From positions 867,001 through 931,000 of the forward strand of contig CALSFV010000213.1 of the NCBI GenBank assembly GCA_943737045.1: a stretch of 64,000 nucleotides of DNA. The letters are read 5' to 3'. Made by a program: the position numbers and the translations under genes. Under the pieces are notes generated by a model that had not been told where the DNA came from, did not search any database, and was given only the letters and a program-made list of their open reading frames with translations. Positions 12,720 to 24,700 of this stretch are shown in pieces. Origin of the DNA: Parapristionchus giblindavisi. Lineage: Eukaryota; Nematoda; Chromadorea; Rhabditida; Diplogasteridae. How positions within the stretch are numbered: the first letter of the stretch is position 1; each line of letters begins with the position of its first letter.

Positions 12720-15700
12720 TCACCGAAGACCTCCCGAACTCAGGTTCGGTACTCCCAGTAGTGGTGCACTTTCTCGTCGCTCTCCGGATACGGACGGTGG
12801 TGGGGATGAACGGGGAACAGAGACATCCTCGGGGTTTGACTGGATAGATCCACGTGGATGAGCAGCGAGGAGGGGGAAATGATCGTAATGGGCGGATGAG
12901 GCAATGTGTAGTCTACTGGAGCGTGTACGAGGAGGGGAGTAAGCCGAGCCTATGAAATGAGGAAAGATTTAAACAAATTAATGCCCATTGAAGAACAAAC
13001 TAGTCATATAAATTTTTGAATTTTTTCCTATTTACTTTGCGAAAAATAAAACATCGTAGTATGAAATTGCAACAAATCAACCATTACTGTTACACTGTGT
13101 CAAATTTAAGGCAACCCCCTGGGCTAATTTGGCTCTCCGCTCTGGCAACGCCCTTTCGCATACAAAGAAAGCGAGAGAAAGTTGCTAGAGCTGAGAGTTT
13201 CAAATTGTAGCTCTGGGTGTCACTTGAATATATAAATAAGTAATCAATAAGAATAAAAATGGATAAGTAAGTAATAAGTGTTACCATGAGGATGCTTGGA
13301 TGTAGTGCACAATCTGATCAATGTAGCCCTCATTAGATCACGATAACGTTTGGAGACGACATAGTAAAGGGCAAAGTTGAGTGAGGCGTTCAGAAAGACC
13401 AACTAAAATGATGTTTCCGCTTTCAAAGATCAAAGATCAAAGATATATAACTACATCCAATGTCGCTAATGAAATAATATAATAATAGACAAATATTTTC
13501 GCGGAATCGAAAAAAATATTATATACCTGTTGCGAAATAGAAGCGTAGAGTATAGCGTAGGGCGCGTATTGACCGTGGATTGTGAAGAGCAATCGAGCAG
13601 GTGCCTCAAGAAGAACATTACTAATATCTATTAAAGTAGGGCTTGCATGGCCCCTTACATTGTGTATAAAAAGTAGTTGGAAAAGTGAAAACTAATGTTA
13701 ATTTTATGAGTGTACAAGTAGTTGGAGTAGCATATACAAAGAAAAAAGTAGTAAGAGTTTACCAATTACGAAACGATGCTATAATGCTTTTCCGACTAAT
13801 ATTTCAAATTTAAAATCAACACTTTTTTTCACGTTTTCATCTACTTTTCCTAGATTTTAACAACACATAAGACAGGTCTGTCGCATCGAGGATATTATGA
13901 GGAGAGAAAAAAGAAATAAAATGACTGTGCCAAAGAGAGAGAAAAAGATAAGAGACTAATTGTAAATCAGTACAAAACAGGCCATACGTTTGTACAGATT
14001 TATGTGTTGGCTGAAAGGAAATCGATTTGTATATCGTAACTTCTCTAATACCTGTGAACCGAGACAGATCAAGAGAATGATCACTACAGCAAAGAGCATC
14101 GCATTTGCTGTTGTACGAGATGAGGGCTGATCGTCCTGCAATAATACATAATCTTTAAATGTTTCGAATATTTTTATTGTGTTTTTTTCGTGAAATTTTC
14201 CTTAAATAAAGTATAATTCTCGATTATTAAGGTGAGTCATGAGTTGGTAGAAAATCCTAGACCCTAATAGGTACAGACTAACCCTCGTATTTAGACAAAT
14301 GAATACTATGGGGTCGTAACAATGACTCCTTCAAAAATGATTATAGTCTCTACTTTTAGAGTTATGAGAATTTGAGCAAATCCAGTCCGAATATGTGGGA
14401 AAATAGTCTCACAACTCACTCTTACAATACCTCCTTCCTTCCTCTTCGAATCCTCATCAGCGACTCTTTTGAGTGTCATGATCAATTTAGAGTTCAGAAT
14501 GAGCAAGGCTGCTATTGGAAGAAGATTAAAGAAGAGCAGCGACAGCCAGTCCATGATACGGTAGTATGTCTGACAAGGGAAGTACAAGAAATATCTTTTA
14601 GACTTTTGAACGAGACTATTTTTCCTCGATAGGTACAGGTACAGTAGCGACGGAAAGTCAAAATACACTTTTTATTTCTGGTGTAATTTTGGCGTCAGTT
14701 GAGATATCAAGCTGTAACTTGTACATGATGTACCCACAGTATGTACGTATTCGATCCTCTTATAAGGTCTCACGGGCCTCTCTGGTTATTGCTTAGTGAT
14801 GACGCTACTGAACAACACTTTTTCGAAAATTCATTATTCTTTCACGGATGTATAATTTTAATAATTTGTTTTGTTGATAAATTTCGTAGATGTTATTAGA
14901 TGCTAAATATATTTGAAGCAACAACTTGCACGAACGCATGAACGTTCTGAAAGTGAAAAAAAGATCTAAAAGTTAAAAAAAATTTCCATCGAAAGTGCAA
15001 GCCCGAAGCTGTTAAAAATGAGCAAAAGTAAAATGTCTATAGGTGTACTCGAACCACCCATAGTCTGATCCAGAAAAGTACACACTACCACTACACCACG
15101 CTGCCATGTTCTCAGTGCTTTTTCAGGAGCGCTTTGTTTCTTTTTCGTTTTTTTTCTTCAAAAAATGAAGATTTTTTAAGCAAACTTCAATTAATTATAT
15201 AAAATCTGAAAGTGCGTGGTCGCAGCTAATTTTTTGTTTCCGCCCATATATTACCTAAACCTATCGAGGAAAAATAGTCTCATTCAAAAGTCTAAAAGAT
15301 ATTTCTTGTACTTCCCTTGTGAAATCAATCAAAAGGGTTACTGTCAATACACCGATTGGAATAAATGAATAAGAATCAATAGTAATTATCAATTAGATAT
15401 CAAACACTAAGACCAAAGTTAATTTTTATATAGTTTTTTTTTGATAACGCGACGGATCTCCATCAACCAATACTAATGACATAAATGTTCTCTCTCTCAT
15501 TTGATATCATGAAAATAAAGAACACATTTTTTACAAATTTTAAAAGACCGAAAAACAAACCTGCAGTACTTCAGAGTCGCTCATCACTATTGAATGCATC
15601 GGGCGGCCACTACGCGGATCGTTGCATACGCTAAGAGGTCAATGATGAAAGACCAAAGATCAAAGACGAAAGACCAAAGGTCAAAGATCAAACTAGAAAA

Positions 15701-17382
15701 AATGGTTCAAATTACAGACCTGATGCGATAGCAGATTGGCCACTGCAGTGAGCAAGTGAGCGATATGACAATGCTGAAGTGGTCAAAAATGAAAAAAAAT
15801 GGACTTATCAATCCACAAAGCACATAAACCAATGATCAAAGATCAAAGATCAAATTCTAACCTTCCTAATATAGCCATTCTTGAGGTCCGCTCTGTACAG
15901 ATCCGATGAGCTCTCAGAGGATAGACGACGTAGACAAATCTCTCAGTGTTGAAGGCGAGAACGATACTGAAATATTGATTAGAGATCAAAGATCAAAGAT
16001 CAAAGATCATGTATCAGTGCTCGTAAAATAAATGGAGTACTTACAGTATGGAGCTCTTGTAGAAAGTCGAGGCGGCGCTACGCACGTACAGTGCAGAGTG
16101 AGCATACAATCTCAAAGTATTTAGTTTAAGTAAATTTAAAGATGGAGACCCGCAAATGTTCATGTAAATTCATCACATCTGTCTTGTGCGAATGTCAAGT
16201 GATATTCGAAAACTGAGTGAAGCCATCCCATCTATCTAGCGCAGTGGTAAACGTTCGGAGTTGTTTCACCTTTGTCGCAAGTTAGAAACGAAAGACACTA
16301 ATTTTTAAAAAAAGTGCGCCTTTCCCTGCACGGCCGTGATGGTTCATTGATGCTAAACTGTAAGCCGAATCAGCATAAAATAAATAGTGTATGCATACCA
16401 TGGTAGGTAGAATAACTTTTACGACCCCTTTAAAATCGAAGACAGTAATGACGACATGAGTATGTTTTTTTTCTTTTTTTACTTAAAAGTCACAACTGGA
16501 GAGGAAACATTTGTGGAAGAAAAAGTATAAGTTATAACCTATTGAGAAGGGGCCAATAGGCCACAGCCGGTACTCCAAGAGGACTCGTCTCTGTCACGGC
16601 AAAGAAGAGAAAGAAAGTGTCACAGACGGCTAGTGCGACAAGAAGATTCCTGAGTGAAGATCAAATGACACCATTTCATTTCCCAGAAAAAAAAACACTT
16701 CGTTTTGGGATATATTAAAGAAATTTTCCATTATGTTGTGTCTACAGTAAGCCTCACCACGACGGCATTCGCCTTGCGCCTCTGTGCGAAGTGAGAATGA
16801 CGATGTTGAGCACGTTGCACGCGATGCCCACGAGCGCGATGGTTGGCAGGCAAATTGAGTTCGTCACCCACACGATCGATGCGTGCTCCTGATACGAAAA
16901 GGATGAAGTTGCGGTAGAGTATTGATTGATACGAATACTGTATCCGTAGGATATTGAGTAATTGAGTAAGATAATATATTTTGTAACAACGTGCGTATGC
17001 ATGAAAAGAGGCAAAAAGTGGTAACGAGAGAAATTTTCATAACATGCATTTTCAGCGCACTCATTGGATTTTTATCACGTATGTCTATTTTCGAAATATG
17101 ATGGGTCAATTTTGCAAAAGTTATTTTCGCACAAAAAAAGCCTTATATAGTGGGTAGATCGTAGCAATATGAGGTATGAAAATGTTTTATGCACACAAGC
17201 TACACAAAAATCATCAAAAGAAAAAAGATAGCGATTAATAAATGATCCTTGAAACATATCTTACGCTTCTTTTGAAAAGAGTTTTCATTCACACAAAATT
17301 TCTTTTACTATACTTAAATCAATAATACCTGTGGATGGTTAGCGAGCGACGAAAAGTTGCACGTGCGATCATCATTGTACAT
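12720..17382 (-). CDS. Neuropeptide GPCR, FMRFamide-receptor type (class A)
   Basis: Twelve exons, read on the minus strand: 17382-17329, 16888-16758, 16649-16539, 16110-16045, 15966-15862, 15773-15720, 15630-15561, 14569-14420, 14135-14052, 13604-13527, 13402-13285, 12949-12720. All joins keep the frame and give 416 aa. The short extracellular N-terminus has a glycosylation site (NFS). TM1 contains GIACNVLNIVIL and TM2 LLVALAVCDTFFLFF. The TM3 end ERF at about 129-131 replaces DRY and is followed by VYPLRAH. Cys176 is the expected loop-2 cysteine. TM5 contains FFNLLPIAALLILNSKLI, and TM7 has NASLNFALYY in place of NPxxY, as in FMRFamide receptors. The tail is rich in Ser and Pro. It should be a plasma-membrane receptor for an amidated neuropeptide; the ligand cannot be told. 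The start is the first Met of an open exon. A further upstream N-terminal exon is possible because an acceptor lies at 17402. Confidence 0.88.
13108..13217. repeat. Dispersed hairpin repeat in GPCR intron
   Basis: A copy of a family with GGGCTAATTTGGCTCTCCGC, CTCTGGCAACGC and AAAGAAAGCGAGAGA, ending TTTCAAATT. Relatives are at about 5174, 24032-24303, 26630-26760 and 51369-51476. The two ends are imperfect inverted copies, as in small palindromic MITEs. Confidence 0.65.
14574..15330. mobile_element. Element with ~60-bp terminal inverted repeats in GPCR intron
   Basis: Sequence at about 14574-14636 (GGGAAGTACAAGAAATATCT onward) is repeated inverted at about 15267-15328. A reverse tRNA-like stretch lies between them at about 15040-15110 (TACTCGAACCACCCATAG). 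The left terminus abuts the 3' splice site of the TM5 exon. Confidence 0.6.
16120..16400 (-). repeat. SINE-like tRNA-related repeat in GPCR intron
   Basis: Contains box A-like TAGCGCAGTGG at about 16237 and a degenerate box B. The same family occurs at about 21890-22230, 25275-25625 and 27230-27345, sharing GCATATCACTT and CCACGAATATTTTCG blocks. In the 25.5-kb copy the reverse box B, GGTTTCGAACTTGCG, is still clear. Confidence 0.55.
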
Positions 17383-19644
17383 CCAGAGAATACTGTAGCT
17401 GCTGGATACGGTAGATGCGGACGAAATCAATCGATATCAGAGCCACGGGTGATTGAGTGCTCTGAAAAGGGTGGATCACTAATCAATGAAAGTATGAGAC
17501 AGACAAAAGCAAATAAAGATTGGACCTAAAGTACAGAGTATTGATTGATTTCGAAGAAATCGATTACATTATTTCTAAATAGCTATATTATCGTCGCTGA
17601 TATATCAACGCTGTGCGAATTTTTTTTTCGAAAATAACAGTGGCAAAATTCAAGAAATTTCGAAAAATTGAGAAATTAGCAAAAAATTGTTGAATGCTAT
17701 TTCTCGATTTAATTTCTCGATTTAATTGGCTTACTCTAGTCCCATTACTATCTCAGGCGAGAGAGTACAATTTAATGTGTCGGTTTGGAGTAAGTTGAGC
17801 TTTATGTATGGTAGATCAGTTAGATAACCTATCTCTAACAATTAGAGAATTTACCGTGAGTGCACAGACAAAATATGAAAATTACAGTTGCATAAAAATG
17901 ATTAAATTTATAGAAAGAGAAAAGTGGGAGACTAGAAAAATACGAGCCATCAAAGAAAACGAAAAATTCACATCAATAACGCTTAAATACGATATCCGGA
18001 AATTAGACGAGAGATTACGGTGCGAAACGGTTTCAGGATCAAATTGATTAGTCGAGAATGATGGAAGTAAGATGAGAATGAGATATACCGTTGTCACTCA
18101 TTCACTCTGTATACACGTTAAACGTCTCCATTACGCATCTGACTCTCTCTCTCTTTGTCTTGATATCTCTCTCTCTCTCTCCTTCTCTCACTCTCCTTCT
18201 CTCTCAATCTCTCTCTCCCTCTCTCTCTCTCCCTCTCCCTCTCTCTCTCTCTCTCCCTCCCCTTCTCCCCCTCCTTCTCTCCACCAATCTTCCCCTCTCC
18301 TTCACCCTCTCCTCCTCTCTCCCATTCCATCTTTCCCTTCCACTCTTCCCCTCCTACATCATCTCTCCATCACTCTCTCAACTCACGCTTCCCATACAGA
18401 CACAGCAAACATTGACCATAGAGGAGATCTCCAATCGAGAGAGGGAGAGGAAGGAAGAAGGAGGGAGAGGGAGAAAGGGAGAGGTAGAGGAAGAGGGCTG
18501 ATCGTGTCGGAAAAGGGAAAGAAGAATAAGAAATAGAGAGTATAGAGAGGGCGGAGAGTAAGGAGGTTAAACAGTGACAACATCACACACAAACACATTC
18601 ATTCAGTCCACTTTTGTCCCTTTCCGTGGAGTAGAAGAAGTACAGAGAGATGTCTATATATAGATGGAGAGTTAAGAGATGATATTGTTGCGAAATGAAG
18701 ACACAATAAGAATTACAATAATAGTTTATCTATGCCCGAGGCGAGACTTAAGTTGAAATGAAATAATTGCGTTTTGACAGTGAAATGGGCGTGCGATCTC
18801 CAGGGATAACAGTTTTGAGATGGTTTAGACAGGCTGACAAATGTTGTTATTGCGATTAAAACTCTCTCTAACAAGATTAGCCAAGTAATGTCGGTATTAA
18901 ATCTGGAGTTTCATTAAAGGGCGTCGTATTTCTCTGGTGACTGCATGCCCGGTTCAAAAGTTTCGACAAATAGAGCAAGAGACGATAGAGTGTGCAGAAA
19001 GAGGATTGTTATCGCTTATTCATCTTTGAATATAGACATTTTTGTAATAGAAGATTAATATAGAAGATGTCTCTACTGTTGCGCCATTGTTGTTTTCTCC
19101 GTTCACATTGACCATCCTTCTCTGTCTGAATCAACGGAACGCTTCCTCATTGGGCCTCGGTCAGTACCACTGCATCTGAACAAATAAGCCCACGCACGGT
19201 CACTGTATTTGTCCGAAACTGATCTTTGATCTCTCATGGTCCGAAGTTGATCTTTGATCTCTCATGGTCCGAAGTTCATCTTTGATCTTTGATCTCTCAT
19301 TGTCCGAAGTAGATCTTTCCTCTTTCTCTCATTGGGTACTCATTTCACCTAGTGATTTTTCATATGTCAATTTTTTTATATTAATTATTTATTATTTTCT
19401 ATTAATTATTATATATTTTTTTTTATTTTTTTATTTTTTATTTTTCATATTTGTAATATGCTCATATGTTTCATATATTCCTCCAGGAAATCAGCAAGTA
19501 TAGAGTGATTTGAAGGGTATGTACGAAGATGCTCTTATAATTAGATTTATATCAGATAATTCAGCTTTACCCTTGATCTATCGAGCCATTTTGATCTCTA
19601 CTTTTTGTTTCGTATTCTCATTGTAAAGACAGCATTTACAGTGT

Positions 19645-20216
19645 GGCCTAAAAGTCATGGGACACTTTCATTTTTTTAGAACTTTTGATCCAGGAAGGCA
19701 ATCAAGTTGATCTTTTGAGTCAATGTACAGAATTTATCAAGGAATACAAACATGATGTGTTGGTGTAATTAACACCCACTAGAGCTGCACAGTCAGCAAT
19801 TTATGGAATGGATCTGACTCTGATTTCAAGATATAGCGTGTTTGCAAATTTGATCCCCAAAATTTAAAACTCTGCTTATAGATGTGCTAACTACCTGTTC
19901 TAAGTGTTCCGAAAATGATGCTAGTGGCGAGTGATGTTTGACCACATATTATGGTAGTCATAGCTCTTCATTCGCCCTCAGGGCATGAAAAACAATTTTT
20001 TGGAAGGCCAGATTTTGAAACCCCTACTGTTCAGTGGGGAGGACTTCGAAAATTATGGTTCCTCCGCAGACAGCATTGCAATGTATCATATATTTATTTC
20101 CCTTATCTTGTTTAGCTCTGATTCCACTCACAAGAGCCGCAGCAAACGTTTGTCAGAGTCACAAGGTGTAACGAGTACTCACAGCGAAATAGCTCATTGC
20201 ATTATCTTTGATCAAT
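19645..20216. mobile_element. Tc1/mariner-like non-autonomous element, one end
   Basis: Starts TA followed by CAGTGTGGCCTAAAAGTCAT, a Tc1-type terminus. The same sequence is found at 28733 and, inverted, at 38155-38401. No transposase frame is seen, and the other end was not located with confidence. Confidence 0.6.
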
Positions 20217-20597
20217 AGTTTCTCAAACATGAAGCACTCTGCAATTTTAGGGTGGTCAATAATTTGGTCGAAGTGGGGCCAATAATTTGGTGGATCGTAA
20301 AAGTTGACCCTAAAATTTGGCTTCCAGAGAGGCCCAACTTTTAGAGTTGAGTCAATAATTTGGTGGTTGAGCCAATAATTTGGTTCTAACAATAAGTGGG
20401 GCTATTATTTTAGACTAAAATAACAGCTACACTTCGAGCCAAATTATTGGCTTAACCACCAAATTATTGACTCACCTTAAAAGTGGGGCTTGTCTGGTAG
20501 CCAAATTTTAGGCACCCAAAAATGTTAGACCAAATTATTGCCCCCCCCCCCCGCCTAAAATTGCGGAGCAATCACTTTCTCATATTTGAGAAACTTG
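20217..20597. mobile_element. Palindromic MITE rich in CCAATAATTTGG units
   Basis: The termini AGTTTCTCAAACATGA and its complement near 20582-20597 are followed by CTCYGCAATTTTAGG on both sides. The interior is built of alternating CAATAATTTGG and CCAAATTATTG. A poly-C run of about 14 lies at 20541. Confidence 0.65.
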
Positions 20598-21779
20598 ATT
20601 GTATTTCGCTGAGAGCGTAAATCCCTTTTTTCTAATTTTTCGGTTTAGCAAGACTAATTATGTGTCAATCTCGCAGAAAATCTCTGTCGCAGAAAATAAA
20701 GGTGTGAGAAGAAAATACCGCTTTTCCTCGATCACGAACCGTGACCTACATATGATATAAATACTTTCAGCACTACATGAACAATGGAACCGAAAGCGTT
20801 GCTGAATTCTCGAACAAGTATCTGATTGAACAATTGAAATATGTATGTATTATTAATATCTATTGTTTTATTGGTGATTATTTTGCTGCTTTTTAACTAT
20901 TCTTCTTTGTTTTGTGATAGTGTTGTTAACACCAAATTATTTAGTTTTTTTCTCTCATTAATTAGTTTTGAAAAAGTTGTGTTTTTGAATTTATAAAATG
21001 TTTTCCTATAAAGAAATTCGATTCAATAGACATGATGATATTGTGAATGATGTTGAACTCGTCAAGACATATTTGATTATCTTACCTCAGAGGGTTGATT
21101 GTTGATATAGATAAGGACATTAGTGTTTGATGAAAGCAGGAGGTGAGAAAAAACATATATCCTGATGATCACATAAAGTAAGAATTACGAGCAAAACACT
21201 CAAATATATTTTAACTTGAAAATTAATATGTTAAATTGTGCAACGCAGCCTTCCTACAGCACAGCTGACTTATAGTTAGAAACTTTTCGATACTCTCTCA
21301 AAGTCTGCGAGAATGAGACCCAGTTAACTTCTTCTTTTAACCCTTATATTTTATTCCTGAATACCCTCTCCTTTGCTGCTTCTGTCATTCTTTCCTTCCC
21401 TTTCTACACACCATATCCCATTTCACCATCATGTCTCACGGCATGCGCATTTCTCTTTCATCATCCTCAAACGAAGTATCTTATTTTTTAGTAGAATGGT
21501 TTGTCTGATTTATACACCTTTCATATAAGAACAGAGCAAGTTTTATTTCGGAAGCAAACCTCAGTCGCCTCGTTATCCTTTTCTTTCAGTGTGTAGACAC
21601 TTGCGGAATAATTCCACCATATTCGAAACAAGGATTGTTTTCTTCAATTTGGTGTGCGATGATCGAGTTGACCTTAATATGAAGAAGCCACTATACAAAA
21701 TATAATTCAGTGTTTCCTCTTCAGAAATATTGATCCATCGATCTTTCCTCATTATTGATCCATCGATCTTTCCTCCAAC

Positions 21780-24700
21780 ATGTCTCGTCTCCGACGGGAT
21801 GGTAGTAGAGCATCTGGCGCATATCGGCCACGTAAGTATATGCAGGATAATTCAAAATTTAATTTTTTTCTCAAAATAGCATGAACTAGAGTTAAAGGTG
21901 GAGTTCCACGAATATTTTCGTAAATAAAATGTGAAGATAGGAAGATAGTAAAAGATATTCTAAACACCATACATAGTTTATGTTTATTCAGCTTATTGAT
22001 CACAAGAATCTTCAATGAATCATACTTGATTGTGCAGGCAAAGGCACTAAATTTTGAACTTTGTAAAGTTCTGCAATAGGTTTCCTACGACGTTACGCTA
22101 ACTAATGAGCACTTTTACCACTGCAACGAGATTGATGAATCGTCGTGATAATTTCTTGCATATCACTTGTCCCTTGCATGTCGGATATGTTATACATTTG
22201 CATAGACATTCTAGAGCCTCCATCATTAAAACACACAAACAAATAATATCTATTGTGATAGTTTCTTTTTTGAAAATCGCTATAATGTTAATATGCATAT
22301 CATTAAGTTCGTTGAATCGCTTAATTTTAGTCAATCTCTTTCCAGCTCAACATTCGCTTGTCATTCCGAATGAGTTAATGCAGTACTGCTGTACTAATGT
22401 AATCTATTGCCCGCCCCCACCAGGACTCTGCAGAACGGGTAGGTGCATGATAGAGAAGTTTGAAGAAATGACTCAATTTTATCTTTCAAAAAACACGAAA
22501 TATATCAAGAATCATTTGCTTAAATATAAAAAAAGTTCTTGAATTGAAAAGATAGAGATTAAAGGAATAAATAAAGCTGAACCTAGCCTTGATCGTGTTG
22601 AATGATATTTTCCATACTCCACTTTGCATTTAATCGATGTATTTCAGACGTTGGAACCATGTTCATTCATCGCTTCGATGGTACGATGGAACCGTTCAAG
22701 CCCAATCCTGACTGTGATTGTCCAGCATGTGATATTGATCGACTCATGTTACATTTGAGCGGTATCAAAGTGAAATGGAGCAAACCAAACAGACAAGGTT
22801 GGACTTTTTAAAGCTGTTTCAACGTCTTATTTCAAGCGTTTCATTGTATTTGTAGTTTTAATAATGTTATTTTTCGATTCGTTCTTCGTAGTTTGTAGTT
22901 TTTTTTATTATAGCAATCGATTGAACATTACTGGATTGTGTAATACTACATTTCCATGCATATCTACTCCGTAAATTCGTCGCAAACGACCAAGATCGTC
23001 GCTTTAATTTGGCACTATTACATTTGTCACATTTATGACAAACTTCGTTTCGAAATGTACATATTGTAAATGATGTTTTCTTAGAATTAGCCACGAATGC
23101 GTTACGGCGTAGACCCCGAGGAAATGTCACGATTGAACTACAGTCCCGCACGATCGCCCTCCCTAAAGGCGGGCCGCCGCGACATGATTCATGTCGCCTC
23201 ATGTCGCATCCTTCTAAAAGACTTTTAAAATATTTCATTAGCTGTGGTCATTGCATCATCAGATAAGATAAATATCATCGTTGAAAAGAATAAAATTGGT
23301 TAACTCTGGATAGAGTTATTGAAGGATCATGCCTGACGGGGTGATGACCCTGCGAAATCGATTTTCTAGCGAATGTGTTTAGAACGGTTTTTTCTGGTAT
23401 TGTAAGTATTGTATTTGTAAGTATTGTAATTATTTCACAAAATACACGAGAAAATACAAAAGAAAATCCGCAGAAAGCGTCCAAAAACTTGTTCGTGAGA
23501 AAATCAATTTCGCAGGGTCAATGAAAAGTGCGGGAATTTCAAATTTGCAGGGATTACGGTAGCAAAATCAGCCATGATCCTTCAATAACTCTGTCCAGAG
23601 TTAACCAATTTTAATCGTTTCAACGGTGATCTTAATATAATCTGATGATGCAATGATCACTACTAATGAAATGGTTTAAAAATCTTTTAGAAAGATGCGA
23701 CATGAGGCGACATGAATCATGTCGCGGCGGCCCGCCTTTAGGGAGGGCGATCGTGCGGGACTGTATGTTGATGAATATTTATAAAATAAAAAAAAATAAA
23801 CAGTTCCAGATCCCTCTCCGACAAGTCTTCTCAATCTTTCGGTTTGCACCCCTCCCGGGTTGTCTTTGAACCCCGTACGACACCTGACCCCACCAGTCTT
23901 GGTGGCTCCTCCTGGGATTATGACTCCACCCTACACTCCTATGCATTCATCTTCGGATGAAGATTCAACGAGGACGTCGATCAGTGAGATGCACGACGAT
24001 GTGTAAGAATTTACTAGAAGGTTTTAAAGTCGTACCCCGCGCTAATTTCACTCTCCACTCTGGCAACGCTCTTATGTAGACAAAGAAAGCGAGACAGCTC
24101 TAGCGTAGCGAAGAGTTTCGAATAAGCTCACATTGAAATCACCCAAAAAGGAAAGTTTAAACGAAAGATTGACGATATAATAGTGGAGAGTTTTCTCTAT
24201 TTTTCTTTACTTTTCGCAGCGTTTGAACCGAACTTTACAAGCGACAAAGAAGTGAGAGAGTGTTGACAGAGCGGAATAGAGAGATTCAAATTAGCCCGGG
24301 ATGTCACTTTTAATTAATTTTCCTTTCAGATGGGTAAATCACTCGAAGCGTGAGCCTATTCACTCAGACCTCATTATTGATTTAGTCATCTATAACACTA
24401 TCTACTCAGTGCCTGTCCTCACTGAGAAGGAGCGTGTAGAATTTAAAAAGAGTAAAGCCATTGTTGACAATGAAGAGGTATGACACATTTTATTACTTTC
24501 ACCTAGTTTTTGTTAAACGAAACATGTATGTAAGTCAAACATTTCATTTAATTAGTTTAGTTTAATTTATCTTACATCGAATAAATGTGTCAAAAAGTGA
24601 TACAATTAATTTCGTAAAAAACATGAAGGCACATCGTAGTAATAAATTTGGTACTGTTAATAATGAGTTTTATATCTTCACGTTTTATAATGTTATTATA

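Larger units (their letters stand above)
17383..21779. other. Intergenic region with simple repeats and MITEs
   Basis: No gene is supported here. It holds a CT-rich microsatellite (about 18140-18375), a GA-rich tract (18430-18500), three GATCTTTGATCTCTCATGG-like repeats (19220-19290) and a 22-bp direct duplication just before the next gene (ATTGATCCATCGATCTTTCC, twice, 21730-21775). The region serves both the GPCR and the next gene as upstream sequence. Confidence 0.7.

Noticed and set aside
18072..18536. Ser/Leu/Pro-rich frames of 136-154 codons
   Set aside because: They are translations of the CT microsatellite.
22105..22542. 145-codon plus frame in the first intron of the anchored-protein gene
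   Set aside because: It lies in a SINE-like repeat, and the translation has no family resemblance.
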